Of a stretch of DNA of 64,000 bases, positions 34,495 through 41,907 are shown in pieces. Source of the stretch: CALGDE01 sp964655355 (GTDB lineage: Bacteria > Cyanobacteriota > Cyanobacteriia > CACIAM-69d); the NCBI GenBank assembly GCA_964655355.1, contig CAZZMD010000008.1, positions 38,451 to 102,450 of the forward strand. The letters are read 5' to 3'. Within the stretch, counting starts at the first letter, position 1, and each line of letters begins with the position of its first letter. The notes under the pieces were generated by a model. It saw nothing but the letters and a program-made list of their open reading frames with translations. It was not told the origin of the DNA and ran no database searches. Made by a program: the position numbers and the translations under genes.

Positions 34495-35013
34495 TTAGTT
34501 GACCGGGGTAAACTTCGCCCAGGACACGATATGAAACGTGCTTTCTGCGCCGATGCCGATCGCAACGGTTGGACTTTGTCTGCCGCTGCTGATGGTGTCG
34601 ATGCCGGGGGTGGGGCTGAAGCCGATGCCTTCGCCGATGTAGTTGATAAAGGGGCTGCCGCGGCGGGTGGTTTCGTCGTAGGGGATGCGGAAGCCGTCGG
34701 ACGCGCGGACGCTGCTGGATTCGGCGATCGCTTTGTCGGTGCCGAGGGCGGTGCTGATGGCTTCGGCGGCGGCGCGGGCGCTGTCTGGGTCGCCGAAGAA
34801 GGTGGGGGTCTCCGTGAAATGCTCGCCGTAGGTGCCGCTGTGGAAGGTGACGCGATAGGTGCCGTGGTCGGGAATCACCAACTTCTCAATGCTGGTGATG
34901 CGTCCCTGTTCGTTGGTGTTGAAGGTCGGCTGCGGGGGTTGGGCGATCGCTTGGGGAGTAAGGGCGATTAGGGTGGGGATTAGGGTTGCAAAGGTGAGGA
35001 TATTTCGGAGCAT
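34495..35013 (-). CDS. Exported protein, paralogue of the neighbouring PEP-CTERM proteins without the sorting tail
   Basis: This 172-residue protein has a signal peptide (M-L-R-N-I-L-T-F then a hydrophobic core and A-I-A cleavage site at ~25). The body shares with its three neighbours the pattern G-x-x-x-x-I-x-x-L-x-I and T-F-F-G-D-x-D-x-A-x-A-A-A-E-A-I-x-x-A-L-G, and a W-A-K-F-T segment near the end. It stops there, lacking the C-terminal V-P-E-P / membrane / basic tail of the others. The upstream in-frame extension to 35097 is not signal-like, so I start at 35013. Confidence 0.7.
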   Translation of the reverse strand: MLRNILTFATLIPTLIALTPQAIAQPPQPTFNTNEQGRITSIEKLVIPDHGTYRVTFHSGTYGEHFTETPTFFGDPDSARAAAEAISTALGTDKAIAESSSVRASDGFRIPYDETTRRGSPFINYIGEGIGFSPTPGIDTISSGRQSPTVAIGIGAESTFHIVSWAKFTPVN

Positions 35014-35066
35014 GGGGTTAGGGAGGGGGAGTTGGGATTGGGGCAAAAGAAGGCAAAAGAATCCAA

Positions 35067-35104
35067 AAGAAAACGATGCTTCAGGAGGGTGAGGCATCGT
35101 TTTT
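35067..35104 (+). terminator. Bidirectional terminator-like hairpin
   Basis: AAACGATGC and GCATCGTTT pair around a 14-nt loop, with T runs on both sides depending on strand. The stem core resembles the terminator at 37885-37922, suggesting related sequences at both ends of the cargo block. Confidence 0.65.
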
Positions 35105-35199
35105 GAATTCTATTTGGCGTTGTTGCATTGATAGTACTATTTAAAGGGGGAAGATTGGGATATGGACTGGAGATGGAATACTGGGATACTGACCTCCAT

Positions 35200-35249
35200 A
35201 TTATCGTTCCTCCATATTATCGTTATTATCGTTCTACATTATTATCGTT
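35200..35249 (+). repeat. ATTATCGTT short repeats upstream of the methyltransferase
   Basis: Four copies of ATTATCGTT occur at 35200, 35216, 35225 and 35241 in an AT-rich leader. They may be regulator or slippage repeats. Confidence 0.7.
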
Positions 35250-35307
35250 CTACATTTTTGCGATAGACTCAAATAAAATCTTTCAGTTGAGTAATTGTAT
35301 AGGCAAA

Positions 35308-36114
35308 ATGAGGGAAAATTACAAACAAAAGGTTATTGATTTTTTTGATGGCAGAACTTCCTATGATTTTGAAGGAAGAGGTCATCCTGAAAACGCCAAA
35401 AGATTTTTAGATTTTGTTCCTGCGCAACCCAATCAAACAATCCTCGATATCGCCACAGGTACAGGTTTGGTCGCAATACCTTTGGCAAAGTTTCTCGAAA
35501 ATAAAGGTTCAGTCATTGGTGTTGATATATCAACAGGAATGTTGGCTCAAGCAAAAGCAAAAGTTATCGCTGGAGGCATACAAAACCTAGAGCTAATTGA
35601 ATCAGATATAGAGTTGATTGATTTTGATAATGAGCAATTTGATATTATTTCCTGTTGTTCGGGACTTGTCTTCATTAGCGATATTCCCACTCTTCTCAAC
35701 AGATGCCACCGTTGGCTGAAGCCTGGAGGATGTTTGGCATTTACTTCTTCCAGTAAGGGGTCTTATTTATCGGAAGTAAGGGTTAGAATCTGTAAGGATT
35801 TGTTTGGAATCGATTTGCCTCATGTTATTAGACCTTTATGGACGCCAGAAAAATGTAAGAAGCTTTTACGGGACTCTGGTTTTCAGAATGTTGAAATTGA
35901 AAAACATTTTTTTCGGAAAGACAGAATTGACGATGACTATGGTTCTACGCAAATAGAAAAAGAGTTTTATCCCAGGGGAAACCCTTTGCTAAGTTTGTCT
36001 GATACTCAAAAACAGCTTTTGCAAGCCGAATATAAAAAAGCTGTCGATGAGCTAATTGCAGAGCAAGGGATATGGCAGGAAGCTATTAATCTATTTGTTA
36101 AAGCTTGGAAATAA
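35308..36114 (+). CDS. Class I SAM-dependent methyltransferase (Methyltransf_11/UbiE-like)
   Basis: In this 268-residue protein motif I is I-L-D-I-A-T-G-T-G-L-V-A (about 44-55), followed by V-I-G-V-D-I-S-T-G-M-L and L-K-P-G-G. The substrate cannot be read from sequence. The gene is clearly more AT-rich than everything around it and is the only plus-strand gene in the cargo block, so it looks recently acquired. I start at 35308, where homology-like sequence begins; an upstream extension of 60 codons runs through the tandem repeats and is not credible. Confidence 0.85.
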   Translation: MRENYKQKVIDFFDGRTSYDFEGRGHPENAKRFLDFVPAQPNQTILDIATGTGLVAIPLAKFLENKGSVIGVDISTGMLAQAKAKVIAGGIQNLELIESDIELIDFDNEQFDIISCCSGLVFISDIPTLLNRCHRWLKPGGCLAFTSSSKGSYLSEVRVRICKDLFGIDLPHVIRPLWTPEKCKKLLRDSGFQNVEIEKHFFRKDRIDDDYGSTQIEKEFYPRGNPLLSLSDTQKQLLQAEYKKAVDELIAEQGIWQEAINLFVKAWK

Positions 36115-36183
36115 AATGGTTGCGATACCCTAGAGGGCCTCTCCTGATGAGCCAAGCTCAGGTGTCAAAAACGGTTGACAAGA

Positions 36184-36219
36184 CCCGACAGAATGCATTC
36201 GATTTTTGGCTCTGTCGGG
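36184..36219 (-). terminator. Hairpin between convergent genes
   Basis: CCCGACAGA and TCTGTCGGG form a 9 bp perfect stem between the methyltransferase (plus) and the start-less PEP-CTERM gene (minus). Only T-rich, not continuous T, sequence follows, so it is a moderate terminator candidate. Confidence 0.5.
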
Positions 36220-36230
36220 CGTTGTTGGGC

Positions 36231-36899
36231 TTATTGATTTTGCTTGCGGCGGCTTAGGGTGCTCAGGGCGATCGCGAGGCTGAGTCCTAATAGGGCGGTG
36301 GGTTCGGGGACGCTGGTGGGGGCGCTGTTGTCGCTATCGGCGGCGGTGAATTGTGCCCAGGAGAGCCCGCGGGCAAAGCTGGAGAATCCTTCGGTCCCAA
36401 GGACGAATGTGGAAACGAAAGGGTCTGGGTTAGGAGTGCTGTCGGGAATGAGGAAGTCGGAGTCGGGGCGCATGCCGAGATCTCCTGCGGTGAATGCATT
36501 TCCTGCAGCGCTTTCACTGAAGGGAATGAGGAAGCCGTCTGCGGGCGGCCTTGCGTTACTGGATTCGGCGATCGCAAGGCTGTCTCCGAGGAGGGCGGCG
36601 ATCGCTTCGGCGGCGGCGATCGCTCCGTCTTCGTCGCCGAAGAAGGTGGGTCCCCTGCGCCCGTCGGTGCCGGTGGTGCCGGGGTCGAGGCTGCTGTCGA
36701 AGAGGTCGTCGTAGGCGCCGGAGTGGAAGGTGACGTCGAAGGTGCCGCGGCCGACGATTTCGAGGTCTTCGATGCTGGTGACGAGGCCTTCGCTATCGGT
36801 AATCAGGGTGCCGGCGTTGGCGATTGGGGCGATCGCTAGGGTGCTGAGGGTGGTGGTGGCGATCGCGGTGGTTAGGGCGGCGACGGTTGAGAGTTTTAT
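36231..36899 (-). pseudogene. PEP-CTERM protein gene lacking a start codon (ATA in place of ATG)
   Basis: An open frame of 222 codons encodes a signal peptide-like leader, the same body as the neighbour at 36938-37570, and a C-terminal V-P-E-P-T-A-L-L-G-L plus hydrophobic helix and S-R-R-K-Q-N-Q tail. Aligning the leaders, the neighbour has ATG-AAA-CTC-TC while this copy has ATA-AAA-CTC-TC at 36899. No ATG, GTG or TTG is found nearby in frame upstream or in the leader. The rest is undamaged, suggesting recent loss of the start codon or use of AUA. The only in-frame ATG, at 36473, would give an 80-residue remnant. Confidence 0.7.
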
Positions 36900-36937
36900 T
36901 TTTGGGTTTTGTGGTTTATCGACGGAACGGGTTTGGT

Positions 36938-37570
36938 TTATTGGTTTTGCTTGCGGCGGGTGAGGGTGCTGAGTCCGAGGGCGAGACCTAGGCCTAGGGG
37001 GGCGCTGGGTTCGGGGACGGGGGTGGGATCGTCGCCGGCAAGGGTGAAGGTGGCCCAGGAGGTGGAGAAGCCTGTGTCTGGATCGATGAGGTCAGAGGTC
37101 AGAAAAAAGCTCGTTGTCAGCACATCTAGGTCGACCAAGAATATGGCTTCTCCGACGATCTGGAGTTCGTCGAAGAGGCTGTCCACTTCAAAGGGTATGA
37201 GGAAGCTGTCTGAGGGGCTGATGGGGGTGGAGGATGCTGCGATCGCAAAGGTGTCTCCGAGGGCGGCTTCGATCGCTTCGGCGGCGGCGATCGCGCCGGT
37301 TATGTCGCCGAGGAAGGTGGGTCCGATGAGTCCGCTGCTGTCGGTGGTGCCGGGGGCGAGGGTGGGGTCGAAGATGTCGTCGAAGCTGCCGGTGGTGAAG
37401 TTGACGTCGAAGATGCCGCGACCGACGATTTCTAGGTCTTCGATGCTGGTGACGAGGCCTTCGCTATCGGTAATCAGGGTGCCGGCGTTGGCGATTGGGG
37501 CGATCGCGATGGTGCTCAGGGTGGTGGTGGCGATCGCGGTGCCTAGGGCGGCGAGGGTAGAGAGTTTCAT
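36938..37570 (-). CDS. PEP-CTERM sorted exported protein
   Basis: This 210-residue protein has a signal peptide (M-K-L-S-T-L-A-A-L then hydrophobic, A-N-A cleavage site near residue 30), an acidic body, and a C-terminal sorting signal: V-P-E-P-S-A-P, a short membrane helix, then T-R-R-K-Q-N-Q. PEP-CTERM proteins are processed by exosortase and released or surface-attached. The start at 37570 is chosen because the leader begins there. It is a close paralogue of the start-less copy downstream, with long identical DNA stretches. Confidence 0.82.
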   Translation of the reverse strand: MKLSTLAALGTAIATTTLSTIAIAPIANAGTLITDSEGLVTSIEDLEIVGRGIFDVNFTTGSFDDIFDPTLAPGTTDSSGLIGPTFLGDITGAIAAAEAIEAALGDTFAIAASSTPISPSDSFLIPFEVDSLFDELQIVGEAIFLVDLDVLTTSFFLTSDLIDPDTGFSTSWATFTLAGDDPTPVPEPSAPLGLGLALGLSTLTRRKQNQ

Positions 37571-37950
37571 ATTTGGAGAGTTCGGATTTATCGGACGGAG
37601 CAGGAGCATCAGGCGGTTGAATGGTTGCCTGATAGTTCAATCTTGGCTGGGGGGGGGCGAGTTTCGCCACAGGATTTTTGAGGCTTCATTGAATCTTTAT
37701 TGGGTTCGGGGGGTGTATGAGGCGGAGATGAAGGGGTGGGGGGGCTGGGTATAAAAATGTACTGATTTTTTGGTGTTTTTCTCGGATTGAGGGCGATCGC
37801 TTGGGGGTGTTGTGTTGCGGTTTGTTACGGCGATCGGGGTTTGAGGGGAGGGGGGATGACTGATCGGGATGGCAAATTGACGATAAAAAAACGATGCCCT
37901 GGGTTTTGGACAGGGCATCGTTGCTGTGGAGTATTGGTTTGTTTTTGGGG
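37571..37950. other. Intergenic region within the cargo block
   Basis: This 380 bp region between two PEP-CTERM genes contains the terminator at 37885-37922 and otherwise no recognised gene. It should include the promoter of the 36938-37570 gene. Confidence 0.5.
37885..37922 (-). terminator. Rho-independent terminator of the third PEP-CTERM gene
   Basis: AACGATGCCCTG and CAGGGCATCGTT form a 12 bp perfect stem; on the minus strand it is followed by seven T residues. It lies ~30 bp after the stop codon at 37951. Confidence 0.88.
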
Positions 37951-38724
37951 TTATTGGGGTTGCTTGCGGCGGCTTAGGGTGCTCAGGGCGATCGCGAGGC
38001 TGAGTCCCAATAGGACGCCGGGTTCGGGGACGTGGACGGTGTCGCTGCTGTCGCTATAGTCGCCGCCCATGCCATCGCCCATGCCATCGCCCATGCCATC
38101 GCCCATGCCGTCGTTGTCGCTGTAGTCGTTGTAGTTGTCGTCGCTGCCGACGAGGGTGAATTTGGCCCAAGAGTATAGGGCTGTTGTTGTCGTGGGGATG
38201 CCTTCGTTTCCGATGGTTTCGTCGGCGCGGATGCCTGGACTGATTCGGACGTTGTCAAAGGTGGGGGCGGGGATGCTGTCCCATACGCTGTAAACCGTTG
38301 GCTCTGCTCCGCTGCCCATGGAGATGGGGATGAGGAACGCGTCGGAGGGATTGCCGCTGAGGGGGCTGGATGGGGCGATCGCATCGCTAGCGCCTAGGGC
38401 GGCGACGATGGCTTGGGCGGCGGCGGTTGCGCCGGGAATGTTGTTGAAGAAGAAGGTGGGGCCCCTGCGTCCGTCGCTGCCGGTGGTGCCGGGGGCTTGG
38501 TTTGAGTCGAAGTGCTCGTCGAATGTGCCGCCCAAAAAGGCGACGTTGTATGCGCCCCCGATGCCGTTGATGGTTAGGTCGCTAATGCCGATCACGTGGC
38601 CGGCGGGGTTCCGGATGAGCGTCCCGGCAGACGCAATGGGCGCGATCGCTAGGGTGCCTATGGTGGCTACGGCTGCGATCGCGAGGCGGTTGAGAGTAAT
38701 GGTGAGAGGTGTGGCGGTGCACAT
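37951..38724 (-). CDS. PEP-CTERM sorted exported protein with G-D-G-M repeats
   Basis: This 257-residue protein has a signal peptide in the first ~35 residues (A-I-A-S-A-G cleavage region), a body paralogous to its neighbours (G-R-R-G-P-T-F-F-F, A-A-A-Q-A-I-V-A-A-L-G) and a C-terminal V-P-E-P-G-V-L-L-G-L, helix and S-R-R-K-Q-P-Q sorting tail. Just before the tail is an Asp-rich stretch with four 12-bp repeats encoding G-D-G-M (38065-38112), a likely length-variable spacer and possible calcium-binding segment. Confidence 0.82.
   Translation of the reverse strand: MCTATPLTITLNRLAIAAVATIGTLAIAPIASAGTLIRNPAGHVIGISDLTINGIGGAYNVAFLGGTFDEHFDSNQAPGTTGSDGRRGPTFFFNNIPGATAAAQAIVAALGASDAIAPSSPLSGNPSDAFLIPISMGSGAEPTVYSVWDSIPAPTFDNVRISPGIRADETIGNEGIPTTTTALYSWAKFTLVGSDDNYNDYSDNDGMGDGMGDGMGDGMGGDYSDSSDTVHVPEPGVLLGLSLAIALSTLSRRKQPQ
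38065..38112 (-). repeat. 12-bp tandem repeats in the PEP-CTERM gene
   Basis: Four units of GCCCATGCCATC (plus-strand reading), the last with one change, encode Gly-Asp-Gly-Met repeats. Length variation by slippage would stay in frame. Confidence 0.85.
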
Positions 38725-38855
38725 GGTCCTGGTTTCAGTGGTTTTACGGTCAAGGGGGTCTGACCCCTCATCCCTTCTTTCACCCTATGACTGGCAAAAC
38801 CGGATCCACAGGATATATTTTGGATTTTTTCTTGGTAGTGATTTTTGATACTTGC

Positions 38856-38909
38856 GGGGGCTTTGCCCCCACTCCCCCACTTAAGGGACAACGTCCCTTA
38901 AGAATCCCG
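38856..38909 (+). repeat. Double-hairpin repeat R9
   Basis: GGGGGC-TTT-GCCCCC, then CTTAAGGGAC-AAC-GTCCCTTAAG and AATCCCG. It marks the right edge of the cargo block, 76 nt before the first tail gene. Confidence 0.9.
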
Positions 38910-38985
38910 GTTGCAAAGAGTTGCCCCTACCGTCCTTTTGCTCCCGCTTTTAGGGTTGGGGTGTTGTTGGCTTGGGGGACCGTTT

Positions 38986-39399
38986 ATGCCGGTGTCTCGC
39001 TTGGCGATCGAAGGGGCAATCATCAATCTCCTAAAACCCCTCGAGTCCTCGCACGCTTGTCGGGTCCGTCCTTGGCCCGATCGCGATGGGGCTACTCCCC
39101 TGGGCGATCGCTCGGTTTGGGTTGCCCTGTCAGATGAGCGCTGGGAGCCAACCCTGTCCTTCGATGGCGATCAGCTTGGGGTCTTAACAATCGATCTCCA
39201 GGTGGTTGCCCGAGAACGTCGGGGGGATTTTGGTCTCCTGGCGCTGCGGGATGCGATCGATGCCTTGATGGCGGGGGATGTGGCTGGGTTGGGGGTTTGT
39301 GAGCTGGAGAGTTGTTCTTTTTTGGATCGCGAACAGTCCCTCTGGCGGTTTGGTTTGAAGTATGTGTTGCGTGTTCATCGTTCGGATGTTGGAGGGTAG
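38986..39399 (+). CDS. Phage tail terminator/gp37-like protein (probable)
   Basis: In this 137-residue protein the sequence L-A-I-E-G-A-I-I-N-L-L near the start, V-L-T-I-D-L-Q-V-V-A-R and the C-terminal F-L-D-R-E-Q-S-L-W-R-F-G-L-K-Y match the general layout of small tail-completion proteins that precede the tail tube gene. GGGGGA lies eight bases upstream of the ATG. Position directly before the tube gene is the main support. Confidence 0.6.
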   Translation: MPVSRLAIEGAIINLLKPLESSHACRVRPWPDRDGATPLGDRSVWVALSDERWEPTLSFDGDQLGVLTIDLQVVARERRGDFGLLALRDAIDALMAGDVAGLGVCELESCSFLDREQSLWRFGLKYVLRVHRSDVGG

Positions 39400-39402
39400 G
39401 TT

Positions 39403-40107
39403 ATGGCGGGTCGGTTGATGGTGCCTCAGTTGACGACGCGGGGGCGAAATACGGATGTGTGTGTCGCGGTGATGCCGTTTGGGAGTCGGGTTTTTCCCAC
39501 GGCGGAGTCCCTGGTGATCGGGGCGACCCCGGCAGCTAAGGGCGCTACCACGATTGATTTGGCGGCTCCCACCACAAATGCCTTTGTCAAAGGGCAGGGG
39601 CTGTTGTTCGTCGACGCAAATGATCTGCAATTCTTCGCGGTCATTGATGAAAATGCCGATGCGGGTGTCTCTTCCCTAACGGTGCTTCCTCTCGGGGAAG
39701 AAATCCCGGCAGCGGCGGCGGCGGCGTTTCCCGTGCGATCGCTCCTAAGAACAAGCGCCGATCTAAGTGAGTCGGTGGAGACAGAGGAAATCGATACCTT
39801 CGATCATCTGTCGACTGCCTATCTCCAAACCGGTCAAAATGGCGAGTTCTCCGCAGAGGGTCTCTATTCGGCGTTTGACCCCGGTGCGGCGTGTGTTCGT
39901 GCGGCCATGGAGCAGGGGCTCCGGGTCTATGTCCGGCGGACGCTGGAAAAACCTTCGGACCAGTATGTTTCTGGTGCTCGCGAGGAGTTTTTCGCGATCG
40001 TCACGTCGGTGGAAATGCCGGCTCCGGTTGATGGGTCCGTGGCATTCAATGTCTCCTTCCAGGTAGACGGCGAGATCTCGCGATCGGCTCCGGTGCCGGT
40101 GGCTTAG
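39403..40107 (+). CDS. Siphovirus-type major tail tube protein
   Basis: This 234-residue beta-rich protein contains S-E-S-V-E-T-E-E-I-D-T-F, Q-N-G-E-F-S-A-E-G-L-Y, and a final E-M-P-A-P-V-D-G-S-V-A-F-N-V-S-F-Q-V-D-G-E-I, a pattern of long-tail tube proteins. Its presence, with no sheath protein, indicates a flexible non-contractile tail, unlike Mu itself but like other transposable siphophages. GGAGGGTAGG precedes the start. Confidence 0.8.
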   Translation: MAGRLMVPQLTTRGRNTDVCVAVMPFGSRVFPTAESLVIGATPAAKGATTIDLAAPTTNAFVKGQGLLFVDANDLQFFAVIDENADAGVSSLTVLPLGEEIPAAAAAAFPVRSLLRTSADLSESVETEEIDTFDHLSTAYLQTGQNGEFSAEGLYSAFDPGAACVRAAMEQGLRVYVRRTLEKPSDQYVSGAREEFFAIVTSVEMPAPVDGSVAFNVSFQVDGEISRSAPVPVA

Positions 40108-40115
40108 GCGGTTGC

Positions 40116-40170
40116 GGGGGCTTTGCCCCCGTAGCCCCCACCAAAGGGACAGGGTCCCTTTGGAATCCCG
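40116..40170 (+). repeat. Double-hairpin repeat R10
   Basis: GGGGGC-TTT-GCCCCC, then CCAAAGGGAC-AGG-GTCCCTTTGG and AATCCCG, only 8 nt after the tail tube stop codon. It matches R8 almost base for base. Confidence 0.9.
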
Positions 40171-40204
40171 GTTTTAAGTTATTTTTTGCGTTTTGGTGTG
40201 GGTC

Positions 40205-40612
40205 ATGGGTCAGGTTGTTGAAGCAGGGGCGGCGTTACTCCCGGAACCGGTAGATGGCTGGGAAGGGGTCTACGACCCGGAACTAGCGCGCCTGGCGATC
40301 GCAATAGCAGATCGTCAAGTCGTCCTAGATGAATACGAATCCCTAATGACGCGCGATCGCCTAGCCCTCGCACAACGTCTAGAAGAACTAGGCTTGGCGG
40401 TCTTCGATTGCCCGGTGGGCGTATTCCGCCTCGCTCGAGTCCCAGAAAAACTGGTCGTGGAGGTACCCCCCGACGAGCTACCGCGCCGTTTCCAAAAGGT
40501 CTCCCCAGACGTAAAAGCGATTCGGCAGGCGTTGCTATTGGAGTATCCGGTGCCAGCCCATGTGCTGCCCCCCGATCGCCCCTACCGCCTCGTCGTTTCC
40601 CTATCGGTCTAG
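40205..40612 (+). CDS. Phage protein between tail tube and chaperone genes, unknown
   Basis: In this 135-residue protein helical residues ~25-65 (A-I-A-D-R-Q-V-V-L-D-E-Y) are followed by V-F-R-L-A-R-V-P-E-K-L-V-V-E-V-P-P-D-E-L-P and S-P-D-V-K-A-I-R-Q-A-L. The latter resembles the C-terminal half of siphovirus Gp157-type proteins, a weak likeness. Its job is unknown. Confidence 0.55.
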   Translation: MGQVVEAGAALLPEPVDGWEGVYDPELARLAIAIADRQVVLDEYESLMTRDRLALAQRLEELGLAVFDCPVGVFRLARVPEKLVVEVPPDELPRRFQKVSPDVKAIRQALLLEYPVPAHVLPPDRPYRLVVSLSV

Positions 40613-40615
40613 ACG

Positions 40616-40843
40616 ATGATTCGATTGCTCCAAACAAAGGGTGTGGTGGCGATCGCCTGTCTACCGTTGCGGGATTCCCTTCGGGTGGGGATTTTAATCC
40701 TCGATGGCACGGCGTCGAATTCGGGCGCGGCGGATTTGGTCGATCGCGATAATCCCCACTCCCCCAGAACCATGGTGTTCCTCCCCCAGGACGCAACGCC
40801 CGGCATCTATTTCGATCAAGTTTTGGAATTCTGCCCGTTTTGA
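40616..40843 (+). CDS. Small phage protein, unknown
   Basis: This 75-residue frame starts four bases after the previous stop codon. It contains a hydrophobic N-terminal half (V-V-A-I-A-C-L-P-L) and ends G-I-Y-F-D-Q-V-L-E-F. No family was recognised. It is supported by tight gene packing and codon use similar to its neighbours. Confidence 0.45.
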   Translation: MIRLLQTKGVVAIACLPLRDSLRVGILILDGTASNSGAADLVDRDNPHSPRTMVFLPQDATPGIYFDQVLEFCPF

Positions 40844-40867
40844 TTTTTTTGTTTAGTGGGTTTTGTT

Positions 40868-41512
40868 ATGGATGCTGTGTCGCCGTCATTGCCGTTTAAA
40901 TCGTTGCCCGGACCCAGTGCCTGGCGGTGTTTGGGGAATCCCGCGATCGGCGAGATTAATGTCCCCAAATATGGCTCGGTCACCTATGGCGAATGGGTCC
41001 GATATTATGACGGGCTGGCGGCGATCGAACAGGATGCCGAGCTAACCCAGGAACAACGCAGCGCCCGAGTACGAGGACTACAGGCGGGTTTGATATTGCG
41101 CCGCGTGGAACCCGCTTGGCAGATTGACCAGATGGGGGAGCCGTGGTTAACCCGTAGCGAGCAAGGCGAATTGTCCCCGGTCTCGGTGTCGGATTTATTG
41201 GTCACCGAACTTTCCAAATTTTTCCTCGGTGAACTCAATCGCTGGATGCCGTCCGGTTACGTGATGTTGGTCGAACATGAATCAGCAGACACGGCCCAAA
41301 AAATTGCGATCGCCGAAGCAGAACGGGAGGGGTTGGTCGTATTAACCCGAGCGGATTTGCGACTCAGCGGCATGTTTGCCCTCTTCCATCGGCGATCGCA
41401 ACCCCAGGGAGGAACCCCCGTATGGGAAGTCGTAGCGGACTATAGCCGCGATGAGGAGTTTTCCGAGACTGAGGCGGAGGCGCAAACGGCGGAGTCGGGG
41501 GGAAAAAAGTAG
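40868..41512 (+). CDS. Tail assembly chaperone, zero-frame product (lambda G-like)
   Basis: This 214-residue protein lies between tail tube and tape measure genes, the place of the tail assembly chaperone pair. Sequence similarity to a named family is not evident. The decisive feature is at its 3' end: the zero frame reads GGA-AAA-AAG-TAG, giving A_AAA_AAG, a canonical -1 slippery heptamer, directly before the stop. A -1 shift continues into the next frame, as in lambda gpG/gpGT. Function is inferred from this arrangement. Confidence 0.7.
   Translation: MDAVSPSLPFKSLPGPSAWRCLGNPAIGEINVPKYGSVTYGEWVRYYDGLAAIEQDAELTQEQRSARVRGLQAGLILRRVEPAWQIDQMGEPWLTRSEQGELSPVSVSDLLVTELSKFFLGELNRWMPSGYVMLVEHESADTAQKIAIAEAEREGLVVLTRADLRLSGMFALFHRRSQPQGGTPVWEVVADYSRDEEFSETEAEAQTAESGGKK
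41503..41509 (+). other. -1 ribosomal frameshift site A_AAA_AAG
   Basis: Six A residues and a G fall in register with the zero frame (GGA-AAA-AAG) immediately before the TAG at 41510. After a -1 slip translation proceeds GTA-GTG-GAT-TGG into the 41512-41904 frame. This heptamer is the same as in E. coli dnaX. Confidence 0.75.
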
Positions 41513-41904
41513 TGGATTGGGGTGAAGTGTTTTGGCGGCTCCATGCCCAATGGCCGATGTATTTCGCGGCGGACACGTTTGAAAATATTCCTCTACATAT
41601 TGTGGAGGATGCCCTCGTGGCATTGCATCGATTGGAGTCTTTACAGGCGGCACGGTTTGGCGATGCGATCGCGGTGCTCACGGCGGGATTTTTCCGCGCC
41701 AATGGGGCAAAACGGGTGGATTCCCTCGACCTCAATCCCCATCGACGGATGGTGGCGATCGCCGAGGCGCGGGAGCGGGTGCCGGCGGGGGTGGCGCGGT
41801 TGTGTTTGCGATTGATCGGTGAAGGAAAATTGCCGGATTGGGCGCTGGAGCGACTCGATCCCACGATGCAAACCCTGACGTTAGCGGCGACGGTGGAGGG
41901 CTAG
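41512..41904 (+). CDS. Tail assembly chaperone, frameshift extension (lambda T-like)
   Basis: This 130-residue frame overlaps the previous stop codon and has only a GTG as a possible own start, without a clear ribosome site. It is in the -1 frame with respect to the upstream gene and immediately follows the slippery sequence, so it is probably made mainly as a ~344-residue fusion. It is helical (W-G-E-V-F-W-R-L-H-A; L-V-A-L-H-R-L-E-S-L). The tape measure gene follows within 4 bp. Confidence 0.7.
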   Translation: MDWGEVFWRLHAQWPMYFAADTFENIPLHIVEDALVALHRLESLQAARFGDAIAVLTAGFFRANGAKRVDSLDLNPHRRMVAIAEARERVPAGVARLCLRLIGEGKLPDWALERLDPTMQTLTLAATVEG

Positions 41905-41907
41905 ACC

